From: Flectonema sp. DT1601
Lineage: Eukaryota > Euglenozoa > Diplonemea > Diplonemida > Diplonemidae
DNA length: 64,000 nucleotides
Assembly (NCBI GenBank): GCA_964019425.1
Contig: OZ025801.1
Span: 186,001 to 250,000, forward strand
Reading direction: 5' to 3'
Under the pieces are notes generated by a model, which ran no database searches, was not told where the DNA came from, and saw nothing but the letters and a program-made list of their open reading frames with translations. Shown here in pieces: positions 50,421 through 61,151 of the stretch. The position numbers were made by a program, and so were the translations under genes. Each line of letters opens with the position of its first letter. Position 1 is the first letter of the stretch.

Positions 50421-50656
50421 GTTTTCTAGTGTGGTCTCAGTCTCATGTGCTGCAGGCCACCGCCAACGAAACTGAATTGCTGGTTTTCCGCAAGGGTGTT
50501 TGGAGAACGTTTAAGTGTCCTGCTTGGGGTGTCCTCTCACCCCTGTTGGACATGTCTCCGTTGTCAATATTGAACCTCAATCGAACTATTACATTTTTTT
50601 CACACTGCCGACAGGCTTTGTATTTATTCCCCCTTCCTTTACTGTCGAATATTTAA
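50421..50656 (+). pseudogene. C4: claudin-like fragment, 5'-truncated and rearranged copy
   Basis: Keeps GTGGTCTCAGTCTCATGTGC and ETELLVFRKGVWRTFKC. One C of a five-C run is missing (CACCCCTGTTGG) and about 21 bp further on are lost, so the frame after FKCPAWG differs from C1. Confidence 0.35.
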
Positions 50657-51301
50657 TAATTCATTGTTTTATTTATTCGCAACATAGTAGCTTTTAGCAT
50701 TATTCCTTTCTCTCTCTTTATTTTAAATATTTACGAATTTTGATCAACTCTCAATTACTTGTTATTATCGGGTGTGTGTTATCTTTGGTTTCGATTCTAT
50801 ATTTCATCTCTCAGGTACATAATAATGAATTCGACTACTTCGTCAACAAGCAAGTAGATGACGTTTGTGTGATGTCATCTTACTGATTTGAGAGGGGAAA
50901 ATGTCACAGCTTCATAGTTCATTTTTGAATTTCGAAACAGGGTAGCCTTAGTGCCGCATAGTTTTTTATTTCATTTCAGAATTTTGAAACAGGTGAAAGA
51001 AATTACAGACTTGAGAGTTTAGCAACACTTCAGGTAATTTGATATCCCTGCGTAGATACTTAGAGATAATCCTCCTGGGGAATCCTAATAATTGAAACCA
51101 AACAATCACATGGACGATCATCCATTTGTGAAATTAATTTACACAGTCAGCTTGGATAAAGAAATCTGACAAATTGTTTTATTATAGTTTTTCATATCCT
51201 CAAGAGATTAGTACAGTTCTTCATTCGTCTCCGAGTTTATTTCTTCATTTGTTAAACATCATCAAACTATCACTTCAAACAGTTTACTTATAATTAAAGA
51301 A
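50657..51301 (+). promoter_or_regulatory. Conserved upstream block of A3
   Basis: Inverted repeat at 50857-50879, 423 bp before the start. The pre-ATG block reads TTATAATTAAAGAA instead of TTATATTTAAAGAA. Confidence 0.45.
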
Positions 51302-54300
51302 ATGAGAATTTTGATATTCTGCTTGGTAGCTTCCATTGTTCAGAGTCAGCCTTCTGCTGATTGCGGAACATTGAAGTGCGGTACCGGATACGTCTGTGAG
51401 ATGTTGCAGAGCAGTAACGGTGCTTACCCAGAATGTGTTGCGAAGATGGCTCCTGCTAATAATTGTGCAAGCCTTAATTGCCTTCCTGGAACTGTCTGTG
51501 AGTTGATTCAGGGCAGTTCCGGTTCCTTCTATGAATGTGTTGCAAAGATGGCTCCAGTTGTTGACTGTGCTAACGTGAAATGCCAAGCTGGATATGTTTG
51601 TGAAATAATCAAGAACGCCGCCGGTATTCTCCCAGAATGTGTTCCAGTTCCAACTTCCGACTGTTCAACTATCAAGTGCCTTGCAGAAACATTCTGTCAA
51701 ATGTTTAAGGGAAGCAACGGTGCTTACCCAGAGTGTGTTTCTCCAGCTAATGATTGTGCAAGCCTTAATTGCCTTCCTGGAACTGTCTGTGAGTTGATTC
51801 AGGGCAGTTCCGGTTCTTTCTATGAATGTGTTGCAAAGATGGCTCCAGTTGTTGACTGTGCTAACGTGAAATGCCAAGCTGGATATGTTTGTGAAATAAT
51901 CAAGAACGCCGCCGGTATTCTCCCAGAATGTGTTCCAGTTCCAACTTCCGACTGTTCAACTATCAAGTGCCTTGCAGGAACCGTCTGTCAAATGTTTAAG
52001 GGAAGCAACGGTGCTTACCCAGAGTGTGTTTCTCCAGCTAATGATTGTGCAAGCCTTAATTGCCTTCCTGGAACTGTCTGTGAGTTGATTCAGGGCAGTT
52101 CCGGTACTTTTTATGAATGTGTTGCAAAGATGGCTCCAGTTGTTAACTGTGACTTGAAATGCCAAGCTGGATATGTTTGTGAAATAATCAAGAACGCCGC
52201 CGGTATTCTCCCAGAATGTGTTCCAGTTCCTACTTCCGACTGTTCAACTATCAAGTGCCTTGCAGGAACCGTCTGTCAAATGTTTAAGGGAAGCAACGGT
52301 GCTTACCCAGAGTGTGTTTCTCCAGCAAATGATTGTGCAAGCCTTAATTGCCTTCCTGGAACTGTCTGTGAGTTGATTCAGGGAAGTTCCGGTTCTTTCT
52401 ATGAATGTGTTGCAAAGATGGCTCCAGTTGTTAACTGTGACTTGAAATGCCAAGCTGGGTATGTTTGTGAAATACTCAAGAACGCCGCCGGTATTCTCCC
52501 AGAATGTGTTCCAGTTCCAACTTCCGACTGTTCAGCTATCAAGTGCCTTGCAGGAACCGTCTGTCAAATGCTTAAGGGCAGCAACGGTTCTAATCCAGTG
52601 TGTGTTACTCCAGCAAATGATTGTGCAAGCCTTAATTGCCTTCCTGGGACTGACTGTGAATTGAATCTAGGCAGTACAGGTATTTATTATGAATGTGTTG
52701 CAAAGATGGCTCCAGTTGTTAACTGTGACTTGAAATGCCAAGCTGGATATGTTTGTGAAATAATCAAGAACGCCGCCGGTATTCTCCCAGAATGTGTTCC
52801 AGTTCCAACTTCCGACTGTTCAACTATCAAGTGCCTTGCAGGAACCGTCTGTCAAATGTTTAAGGGAAGCAAAGGTGCTTACCCAGAGTGTGTTTCTCCA
52901 GCTAATGATTGTGCAAGCCTTAATTGCCTTCCTGGAACTGTCTGTGAGTTGATTCAGGGCAGTTCCGGTACTTTTTATGAATGTGTTGCAAAGATGGCTC
53001 CAGTTGTTAACTGTGACTTGAAATGCCAAGCTGGATATGTTTGTGAAATAATCAAGAACGCCGCCGGTATTCTCCCAGAATGTGTTCCAACTTCCGACTG
53101 TTCAACTATCAAGTGCCTTGCAAGAACCGTCTGTCAAATGTTTAAGGGCAGCAACGGTGCTTACCCAGAGTGTGTTTCTCCAGCTAATGATTGTGCAAGC
53201 CTTAATTGCCTTCCTGGAACTGTCTGTGAGTTTATTCAGGGCAGTTCCGGTTCTTTCTATGAATGTGTTGCAAAGATGGCTCCAGTTGTTAACTGTGACT
53301 TGAAATGCCAAGCTGGATATGTTTGTGAAATAATCAAGAACGCCGCCGGTATTCTCCCAGAATGTGTTCCAGTTCCAACTTCCGACTGTTCAGCTATCAA
53401 GTGCCTTGCAGGAACCGTCTGTCAAATGCTTAAGGGCAGCAACGGTTCTAATCCAGTGTGTGTTACTCCAGCAAATGATTGTGCAAGCCTTAATTGCCTT
53501 CCTGGGACTGTCTGTGAATTGAATCTAGGCAGCACCGGTATTTATTATGAATGTGTTGCAAAGATGGCTCCAGTTGTTAACTGTGACTTGAAATGCCAAG
53601 CTGGATATGTTTGTGAAATAATCAAGAACGCTGCCGGTATTGTCCCAGAATGTGTTCCAGTTCCAACTTCCGACTGTTCAACTATCAAGTGCCTTGCAGG
53701 AACCGTCTGTCAAATGTTTAAGGGCAGCAACGGTGCTTACCCAGAGTGTGTTTCTCCAGCTAATGATTGTGCAAGCCTTAATTGCCTTCCTGGAACTGTC
53801 TGTGAGTTGATTCAGGGAAGTTCCGGTACTTTCTATGAATGTGTTGCAAAGATGGCTCCAGTTGTTAACTGTGACTTGAAATGCCAAGCTGGATATGTTT
53901 GTGAAATAATCAAGAACGCCGCCGGTATTCTCCCAGAATGTGTTCCAGTTCCAACTTCCGACTGTTCAACTATCAAGTGCCTTGCAGGAACCGTCTGTCA
54001 AATGCTTAAGGGCAGCAACGGTTCTAATCCAGTGTGTGTTACTCCAGCTAATGATTGTGCAAGCCTTAATTGCCTTCCTGGAACTGTCTGTAAGTTGATG
54101 CAGGTCAGTACTGGTTCTTTCTATGAGTGTTTTCCTGATGTTCGTAATCAAAACACTGAATTGTTTGAAAAGGAGTTGAGTAAAAACAGGGAAGTGAAGA
54201 CTCTCAGACACGGCGTCAGCTCAACAAAGAAACAGCAGTCTGTTGGAGATTCCGGGATGTTCGTTGATTTCGAAGTCATTGACGAGAGTGCTGCTGTATT

Positions 54301-54673
54301 GAATACCGCGGTAACTGAGTCAGGTAAAGGCACAGGTCTACTTAGAGACAATGGTGACGGGAGCACTTTGATAATGGAACCTGTTGGAAACGGAATGGAA
54401 TCTCTCGATTCTCCGAAAACATCAACAGAAGACAGTGTCGTAAAGGAAGACATCGACGACAGCAGTAGTAGTAGCAGCAACAACAATAACATTATATACA
54501 TTATTGTTGGTGTTGTTGCTTCCTTGTGCTTGGGAGGTGCTCTGGTTGCCTTCACTGTCTACCGAAGGCAACAAAACAACAAAACTGAGAGCGACAGTTT
54601 CCTCACTTCTATGCAGGAGCTGGAGGCCAGCAATACCAATGACAGAATCACTTCCACTGTTACCAGGGTGTGA
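51302..54673 (+). CDS. A3: shortened Cys-rich repeat type I membrane protein
   Basis: 1123 residues: signal peptide, Cys modules with 10 CASLN units (residues 19 to about 943), then directly the membrane-proximal Ser/Asn-rich linker, membrane span (about 1064-1086) and tail ending T-R-V. Compared with A1, 1686 bp (562 codons) are missing between PDVRNQN and TELFEKELSK, so the whole Cys-rich CC-containing stalk is absent while the frame is kept. The junction shows a 3 bp overlap (AAC). The protein still looks exportable and membrane-anchored. One module has TDCELN for TVCELN, and another has a 6 bp loss (ECVPTSDC). Confidence 0.86.
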   Translation: MRILIFCLVASIVQSQPSADCGTLKCGTGYVCEMLQSSNGAYPECVAKMAPANNCASLNCLPGTVCELIQGSSGSFYECVAKMAPVVDCANVKCQAGYVCEIIKNAAGILPECVPVPTSDCSTIKCLAETFCQMFKGSNGAYPECVSPANDCASLNCLPGTVCELIQGSSGSFYECVAKMAPVVDCANVKCQAGYVCEIIKNAAGILPECVPVPTSDCSTIKCLAGTVCQMFKGSNGAYPECVSPANDCASLNCLPGTVCELIQGSSGTFYECVAKMAPVVNCDLKCQAGYVCEIIKNAAGILPECVPVPTSDCSTIKCLAGTVCQMFKGSNGAYPECVSPANDCASLNCLPGTVCELIQGSSGSFYECVAKMAPVVNCDLKCQAGYVCEILKNAAGILPECVPVPTSDCSAIKCLAGTVCQMLKGSNGSNPVCVTPANDCASLNCLPGTDCELNLGSTGIYYECVAKMAPVVNCDLKCQAGYVCEIIKNAAGILPECVPVPTSDCSTIKCLAGTVCQMFKGSKGAYPECVSPANDCASLNCLPGTVCELIQGSSGTFYECVAKMAPVVNCDLKCQAGYVCEIIKNAAGILPECVPTSDCSTIKCLARTVCQMFKGSNGAYPECVSPANDCASLNCLPGTVCEFIQGSSGSFYECVAKMAPVVNCDLKCQAGYVCEIIKNAAGILPECVPVPTSDCSAIKCLAGTVCQMLKGSNGSNPVCVTPANDCASLNCLPGTVCELNLGSTGIYYECVAKMAPVVNCDLKCQAGYVCEIIKNAAGIVPECVPVPTSDCSTIKCLAGTVCQMFKGSNGAYPECVSPANDCASLNCLPGTVCELIQGSSGTFYECVAKMAPVVNCDLKCQAGYVCEIIKNAAGILPECVPVPTSDCSTIKCLAGTVCQMLKGSNGSNPVCVTPANDCASLNCLPGTVCKLMQVSTGSFYECFPDVRNQNTELFEKELSKNREVKTLRHGVSSTKKQQSVGDSGMFVDFEVIDESAAVLNTAVTESGKGTGLLRDNGDGSTLIMEPVGNGMESLDSPKTSTEDSVVKEDIDDSSSSSSNNNNIIYIIVGVVASLCLGGALVAFTVYRRQQNNKTESDSFLTSMQELEASNTNDRITSTVTRV
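51359..54132 (+). repeat. 291/288 bp higher-order coding repeat in A3
   Basis: Ten units. Many are hybrids not seen in A1: QGSSGTFYEC (291 type) joined to CDLKC and CEII (288 type), which points to recombination inside units. Confidence 0.93.
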
Positions 54674-54771
54674 ACAAAACGTTGGTTTGTTGACTTCTGC
54701 TTCTTAATTTCTTTTTTCAATAAATAAAAGTGGCTTAACTGCTTTTTGTTTTTTTTTATTATACACTGAAA

Positions 54772-54913
54772 GCAAACAAAAACAACAAAACTGAGAGCGA
54801 TAGTTTCTTCTCTTCTATTCAGGAGCTGGAGGTCATCTATTCCAATGACACAATCACTTCCACTGTTACTGGTGTGTGAACAAAATGTTAGTTTGGTTGA
54901 CTTCTGCTTCGTA
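54772..54913 (+). repeat. Decayed duplicate of the A3 tail-coding end
   Basis: Same arrangement as after A1 and A2. Present although A3 lost its stalk, so the duplication predates that loss or was regained by conversion. Confidence 0.78.
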
Positions 54914-55099
54914 ATATTTTCTTTACAAAAAAAAAAAAAAAAAGTCACCTTCTTGCTTTCGGTTTCCTCCTCCCCCATAAGTGTAAGATACACTCTATTC
55001 ATAACCCGTTTGATTGTGGGTATGTGATGGATGACTTATCCCTCTCACTTCTAATCTTGTATTGAAAAGATAGATTGATGTTATACATATCAATAGTCT

Positions 55100-55420
55100 T
55101 TGAAAACAATAACCTTCAAGTTCACGTACAGTTTCAATCATCCAAGTTTTCCCTTTCACGCTGAAAGTATTTCAACGTTGAGTCAGAGAAAAACTGTTGT
55201 CCTGTTAACGTTGTCCACGTCCTTTTTCATATTTCTTTTATTATTGTGTTTTCTAGTGTGGTCTCAGTCTCATGTGCTGCAGGCCACCGCCAACGAAACT
55301 GAATTGCTGGTTTTCCGCAAGGGTGTTTGGAGAACGTTTAAGTGTCCTGCTTGGGGTGTCCTCTCACCCCTGTTGGACATGTCTCCGTTGTCAATCACTT
55401 TAGTGAATCATTTGAATTGA
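55100..55420 (+). pseudogene. C5: claudin-like ORF fragment, frameshifted copy
   Basis: Starts like C1 with the same membrane span, but one C is missing from the CACCCC run, so the frame after FKCPAWGVLSP changes and ends at 55420. This argues against selection on the C-terminal part of the C frame. Confidence 0.35.
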
Positions 55421-56137
55421 AACTCAATCGAACTATTATATTTTTATCACACTGCCGACAGGCTTTGTATTTATTCCCCCTTCCTTTACTGTCGAATATT
55501 TAATAATTCATTGTTTTATTTATTCGCAACATAGTAGCTTTTAGCATTATTCCTTTCTCTCTCTTTATTTAAAATATTTACGAATTGTGATCACCTCTCA
55601 ATTACTTGTTATTATCGGGTGTGTGTTATCTTTGGTTTCGATTCTATATTTCATTTCTCAGGTACATAATAATGAATTCGACTACTTCATCAACAAGCAA
55701 GTAGATGACGTTTGTGTGATGTCATCTTACTGATTTGAGAGGGGAAAATGTCACAGCTTCATAGTTCATTTTTGAATTTCAAAACAGGATAGCCTTAGTG
55801 CCGCATAGATTTTTATTTTATGTCAGAATTTTGAAACAGGTGAAAGAAATTGCAGACTTGAGAGTTCAGCAACACTTCAGATAATTTGATATCCCTGCGT
55901 AGATACTTAGAGATAATCCTCCTGGGGAATCCCAATAATGGAACCAAACAATCACATGGACGATCATCCATTTGTGAAATTGATGTACACAGTCAGCTTG
56001 GATAAAGAAATCTGACAAATTGTTTTATTATAGTTTTTCATATCCTCAAGAGATTAGTACAGTTCTTCATTCGTCTCCGAGTTTATCATAAACATCATCA
56101 AACTATCACTTCAAACAGTTTACTTATATTTAAAGAA
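55421..56137 (+). promoter_or_regulatory. Conserved upstream block of B3
   Basis: Inverted repeat at 55704-55726, 412 bp before the start, with the same short deletion next to the ATG as B2. Confidence 0.45.
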
Positions 56138-59100
56138 ATGAGAATTTTGATATTCTGCTTGGTAGCTTCCATAGTTCAGAGTCAGCCAACTGCTGATTGC
56201 GGAACATTGAAGTGCGGTACCGGATACGTCTGTGAGATGTTGCAGAGCAGTAACGGTGCTTACCCAGAATGTGTTGCAATGATGGCTCCAGCTAATGATT
56301 GTGCAAGCCTTAATTGCCTTCCTGGAACTGTCTGTGAGTTGATTCAGGGCAGTTCCGGTTCTTTCTATGAATGTGTTGCAAAGATGGCTCCAGTTGTTGA
56401 CTGTGCTAACGTGAAATGCCAAGCTGGATATGTTTGCGAAGTAATCAAGAACGCCGCCGGTATTCTCCCAGAATGTGTTCCAGTTCCTACTTCCGACTGT
56501 TCAACTTTCAAGTGCCTTGCAGAAACATTCTGTCAAATGTTTAAGGGCAGCAACGGTGCTTTCCCAGATGCAGACAGTAAACCAGTACAAAAGGCATCTG
56601 CTATGCCAGCTAGGAAGGCAAAATCGAAGACCAAGGAGGAGTTGACAAACGAAGAGAAGTTCTTAGCAGAGAAAGGACTGGCCAACAAATATGGAATTGC
56701 CTATGACGAGGCTGATGACGAAGCAAAAGCAGGAATGAAGCGTAGCATTGAAAAGATCCTGCAAGGGGATACCGTTCATGGTACTGGGAAACCTGAGGAT
56801 GCAAATGTTGAATTTATCACCCTCCAGAATGAGTTCGAGAACTTCTGCAAGCAATTCCCACATTGGGCTGAATCCGAACAATCATTTGTGGTGTGGAGAG
56901 ACCACGCTGAGATGCAAGCAATTGAAGACAAAACAGCTATTCAGGTTGTCCGCGTTCAAAACAGTGGCTTGAGCTACATGCACGCCCCAGCGGTCCTGCA
57001 GCATTATGTCATCACAAAGAACTCTGGTGGTACCCACCGTGAAATGCTCAACATCGCTAAGTTCATCAAGGAATATTTCACCCCAGATGAACTGTATGAC
57101 CACATTGTAAGGAACAAGGGTGGCAACTCAGTAGCATTTCTTCAGCACATCATGGGGTTGAAGGATAAAGATATTGAATCTTATACTATTCCAGGTGTTG
57201 AAAAGATGTCATTCCAATCTACAGCCCAGGATGTCTTCGATTCTGTTCAAGAACATGGTGTTGGTCTCGTTTCCAGTTTCAAAGTTGATGCGAACTTTCA
57301 TAAAGATGGTGTCTCCTTCATTGATACTTCATATGACTCTGATTCATGTAAGGTTTGTGTATTTTTCATTATTGCTTCGCTGTCAAGAATCAGTGGATGA
57401 CACAACCAAAAGAGGGGCATATTAAATAAAACAACGACAGGGAAGACATGCCATGGTAATCATCGGCACACACAAGAAAGAAGACGGAAAGTTTACATTC
57501 CTCCTGCAGAATTGGTGGAGGAAGAGACAGCTTATCGAAGTATCAGCTGAGTATCTCTCTCAGATTGGTGCGACTATTGTTTTTGTAAAGAAAGAAGTGA
57601 AAGAAATCCCAGAGGATTTCCCGAAGGACAGTGCCTCCTACATGGAGACTGAGGATCTGGGTGAGCAGCTGCTCCCTGAAAGTAAATAAATTCACTTTTA
57701 ATCCTTCCTGTTTGCCCCGCAAACCCGCAAACCCTCACTAGAGATACCCGTCCAGGCTCGCTTCGCTCGCGCAAAGTTATTTTTCTTTTTTGTTTTTCTG
57801 TATGAAAATTGTAATTCTTGTTGTACTAATGCTAGCACGAAAACGACGGCTAGGTTGTGATATAAAAAAGTCCATGGTAGCCCCCCAATTTCCTTGGAAC
57901 CCAAAAAATCCCCATTACTGGTAATAATGTAAAAAAGCCCACGGTAGCCCCCATTTTCCTTGGAACCCAAAAAATCCCCAATACTGGTAATGATGTAAAA
58001 AAACCCGCAAACCCGCACTAGAGATACCCGTCCCTGTTAGGCTTTTTGGCCTTTAATCTTTTGGGGCATCCTTTCTGTTGTTCTTTCTCTCTGTTAATTT
58101 TAATTTTCTCTGTTTCATTCAGGTTTTTCTTAGCAAACGCAAAGTGAACTTAAAAACAAATAATCTTCTGCCAAAGCTTTTTTGCAGCAGACATTAAATT
58201 TTATGTCTAAAAATCCCCAATACTGGTAATAATTTAAAAAAGCCCACAGTTGTCCCCAATTTCCTTGGAACCTAAAAAATCCCCAATACTGGTACAATAC
58301 TGGTAATAATGTAAAAACTAGAGATACCCACCCAGCCTCGCTTCGCTCGCGCAAAGTCATTTTTGTTTTTATTTTTCTGAATGTATTAATATGCAAGCAC
58401 GAAAACAACGGATAGGTTATAATTTAAAAAATCCCACGGTAGCCCCCAATTTCCTTGGAACCCAAAAAATCCCCATTACTGGTAATAATGTAAAAAAGCC
58501 CACGGTAGCCCCCATTTTCCTTGGAACCCAAAAAATCCCCAATACTGATAATAATGTAAAATAACCCCCAACAAACCCGACAATCTTTCATTAAGCTCCA
58601 AACATGAAAAAAGCCAAGTCCCAGAAGCACTGTTCTGATAGCTAACTTCAGTAGTACCAGCTTATTGCATTTGCAGTTGCCATTTCCCCTCCTGGTAATC
58701 TCTGTGGAGCTTCTTCCCCTTTTGCTTCTTTTTTCTTTTCTTCCATGATTGTCTTTTATAGGAAGAATTTACATTAATTTCTTAATGTCTGAATGTGACT
58801 GCACATTCAGTCACAGTTTATTAACAGTTCAACTTAGGAGTTTAGTGCAGCAGTCATTAAGATGATGAATGTAAAAAATAAATCCCCGCCTTCTTCCCCT
58901 CTATCTAAACCCAAACACACATTTAAGATCCAGTTGTGATAGTGAAGAGAAAAAACGAGTTCTCCCCTTCGTTTTCTTTCTTTTGTAGCCCCCCTTTCCA
59001 CTACAATAATTCCCTCCTGAAGGTTTGCCACAGTTGATTGCGATGCAATTGTTTCTTTGTTTATTTACCCTTTTCCCCCAGCTTGAATTAGGTAATATCA

Positions 59101-60115
59101 TTTGAAAGTTGCTGTGATGGTGTTGTTATGAATGCAACTGTGAAGGTGGTCGCTATGCTGTAAATTCACATCGGTAGATGCATTGATATGAGAGCTGATG
59201 AGTTGCAACTGCATATGGTGAATGTTGTGTGTGAATGTGAACTGTGAAGGTTGAAAATATTAGTACATGCTATGTGTTCAAATGAAATGTTGCATCAGAG
59301 AGTTGCAGTTCATGTAATGTTTGAAGGTTGCATCTGATTGTGGTACTTCAAGGTTGCTGTTTTAGATACCATCTGTAGGTGCTAATTAACACCTACCCCT
59401 CGATATGCCTGCAGAACATCTTCAGCTGCATATTCGCATGGTAGGGGTATTGGTATGTATATCTGCAAGCTGTTGGCTGTAGGACTGCAAATCTAGGTGA
59501 ATATGAAACTAGGTTAGACATGTCCCTTCCCTACTACTTAACCTAGACATTGTTGTCATTTTAGGATTGGTGCTTCGCAGATCTGGGCATGATCTATTAT
59601 TACCAGTATTTGGAATTTTTTGGTTTCCAAGGAAAAAACTTTCTTTTTTTGGATGTGCAAACCCGCACTTTTCGATACCCGCTGACGGCTGTTTTTTGTT
59701 TGAAGACCCAAAAGAAAGGTCAAAAAGCCTAATGCAGGGAATAAAAACAGAGGTAACTAATACAAAGTTGTTCAGAAAAATAAAAATGGCTAACTTGAAA
59801 TAACCCACATATCCACTACAATAACCTAGCCATGAATTCAAAAAAACAAAAACAAAACAAAACAAAGCGAGCGAAGCGAGCCTGGACGGGTATCTCTAGT
59901 GCGGGTTTGCGGGTTTGCGAGTTTGCGGGAAAAAAATTACATAACTAAACTGAGTGGAATACAATTACCTGCTTATAGCATTATAATAACAGGTTACGTC
60001 ATTTGTAGTTTATAGTTTACTTTTGATTTTATAACTTCACACAGGTTCTATGAACGATGAGAGATTCAGTGGGATCACTCAGGGTCTTGTAGAGACTGCC
60101 AATGTTGTGCGTTGA
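56138..60115 (+). CDS. B3: secreted Cys-module protein with papain-fold domain (Cys to Ser)
   Basis: Exons 56138-57352, 57441-57681 and 60045-60115, as in B1. Ser279, His408 and Asn429 are kept. Differences from B1 are few: NKYGIAY for NKCRIAY and HKDGVSF for HKEGVSF. Exon 3 carries two substitutions (SSMNDERF for STMNNERF) with the frame intact, consistent with a translated exon. The last intron holds D3. Confidence 0.75.
57717..59929. mobile_element. D3: 2.2 kb terminal-inverted-repeat element in the B3 intron
   Basis: Ends as in D1 and D2: left 57717-57772, right 59867-59929. It has one more copy of the CCCCATTTTCCTTGGAACCC unit near the left end than D1 (about 57880-58000), so the internal repeats change in number. 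No transposase frame. Confidence 0.73.
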
Positions 60116-60248
60116 TAGGCAAGGTGATCAACCTTTACATTCTCTCTTTTCCCTCCTGTTGTGACAAACACAAAATACACACACAGCTTACAGGTACTCA
60201 CATCTGCTGGAGCGATATCGATGCTTCCGTTGTCTTCCCTGGCTATTT

Positions 60249-60506
60249 CGTTTTCTAGTGTGGTCTCAGTCTCATGTGCTGCAGGCCACCGCCAACGAAA
60301 CTGAATTGCTGGTTTTCCGCAAGGGTGTTTGGAGAACGTTTAAGTGTCCTGCTTGGGGTGTCCTCTCACCCCCTGTTGGACATGTCTCCGTTGTCAATCA
60401 CTTTAGTGAATCACTTGAATTGAAACTCAATCGAACTATTATATTTTTTTCACACTGCCGACAGGCTTTGTATTTATTCCCCCTTCCTTTACTGTCGAAT
60501 ATTTAA
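60249..60506 (+). pseudogene. C6: claudin-like fragment, 5'-truncated copy
   Basis: Has GTGGTCTCAGTCTCATGTGC and the complete C1-like frame from WSQSHVLQATANETELLV to LPLLSNI, but no membrane-span exon in front. Confidence 0.35.
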
Positions 60507-61151
60507 TAATTCATTGTTTTATTTATTCGCAACACAGTAGCTTTTAGCATTATTCCTTTCTCTCTCTTTATTTAAAATATTTACGAATTGTGATCACCTC
60601 TCAATTACTTGTTATTATCGGGTGTTTGTTATCTTTGGTTTCGATTCTATATTTCATCTCTCAGGTACATAATAATGAATTCGACTACTTCATCAACAAG
60701 CAAGTAGATGACGTTTGTGTGATGTCATCTTACTGATTTGAGAGGGGAAAATGTCACAGCTTCATAGTTCATTTTTGAATTTCGAAACAGGGTAGCCTTA
60801 GTGCCGCATAGATTTTTATTTTATGTCAGAATTTTGAAACAGGTAACAGAAATTACAGACTTGAGAGTTTAGCAACACTTCAGGTAATTTGATATCCCTG
60901 CGTAGATACTTAGAGATAATCCTCCTGGGGAATCCCAATAATTGAAACCAAACAATCACATGGACGATCATCCATTTGTGAAATTAATTTACACAGTCAG
61001 CTTGGATAAAGAAATATGACAAATTGTTTTATTATAGTTTTTCATATCCTCAAGAGATTATTACAGTTCTTCATTCGTCTCCGAGTTTATTTCTTCATTT
61101 GTTAAACATCATCAAACTATCACTTTAAACAGTTTACTTATATTTAAAGAA
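60507..61151 (+). promoter_or_regulatory. Conserved upstream block of A4
   Basis: Inverted repeat at 60707-60729, 423 bp before the ATG. Its small variants (ATATGACAAATTG, GATTATTACAG) match the block before A2. Confidence 0.45.

Noticed and set aside
32046-61151. Long direct repeats flanking genes, considered as LTRs
   Set aside because: They contain host-like genes and spacers, with no primer-binding site, polypurine tract or retroelement proteins; segmental duplication explains them.
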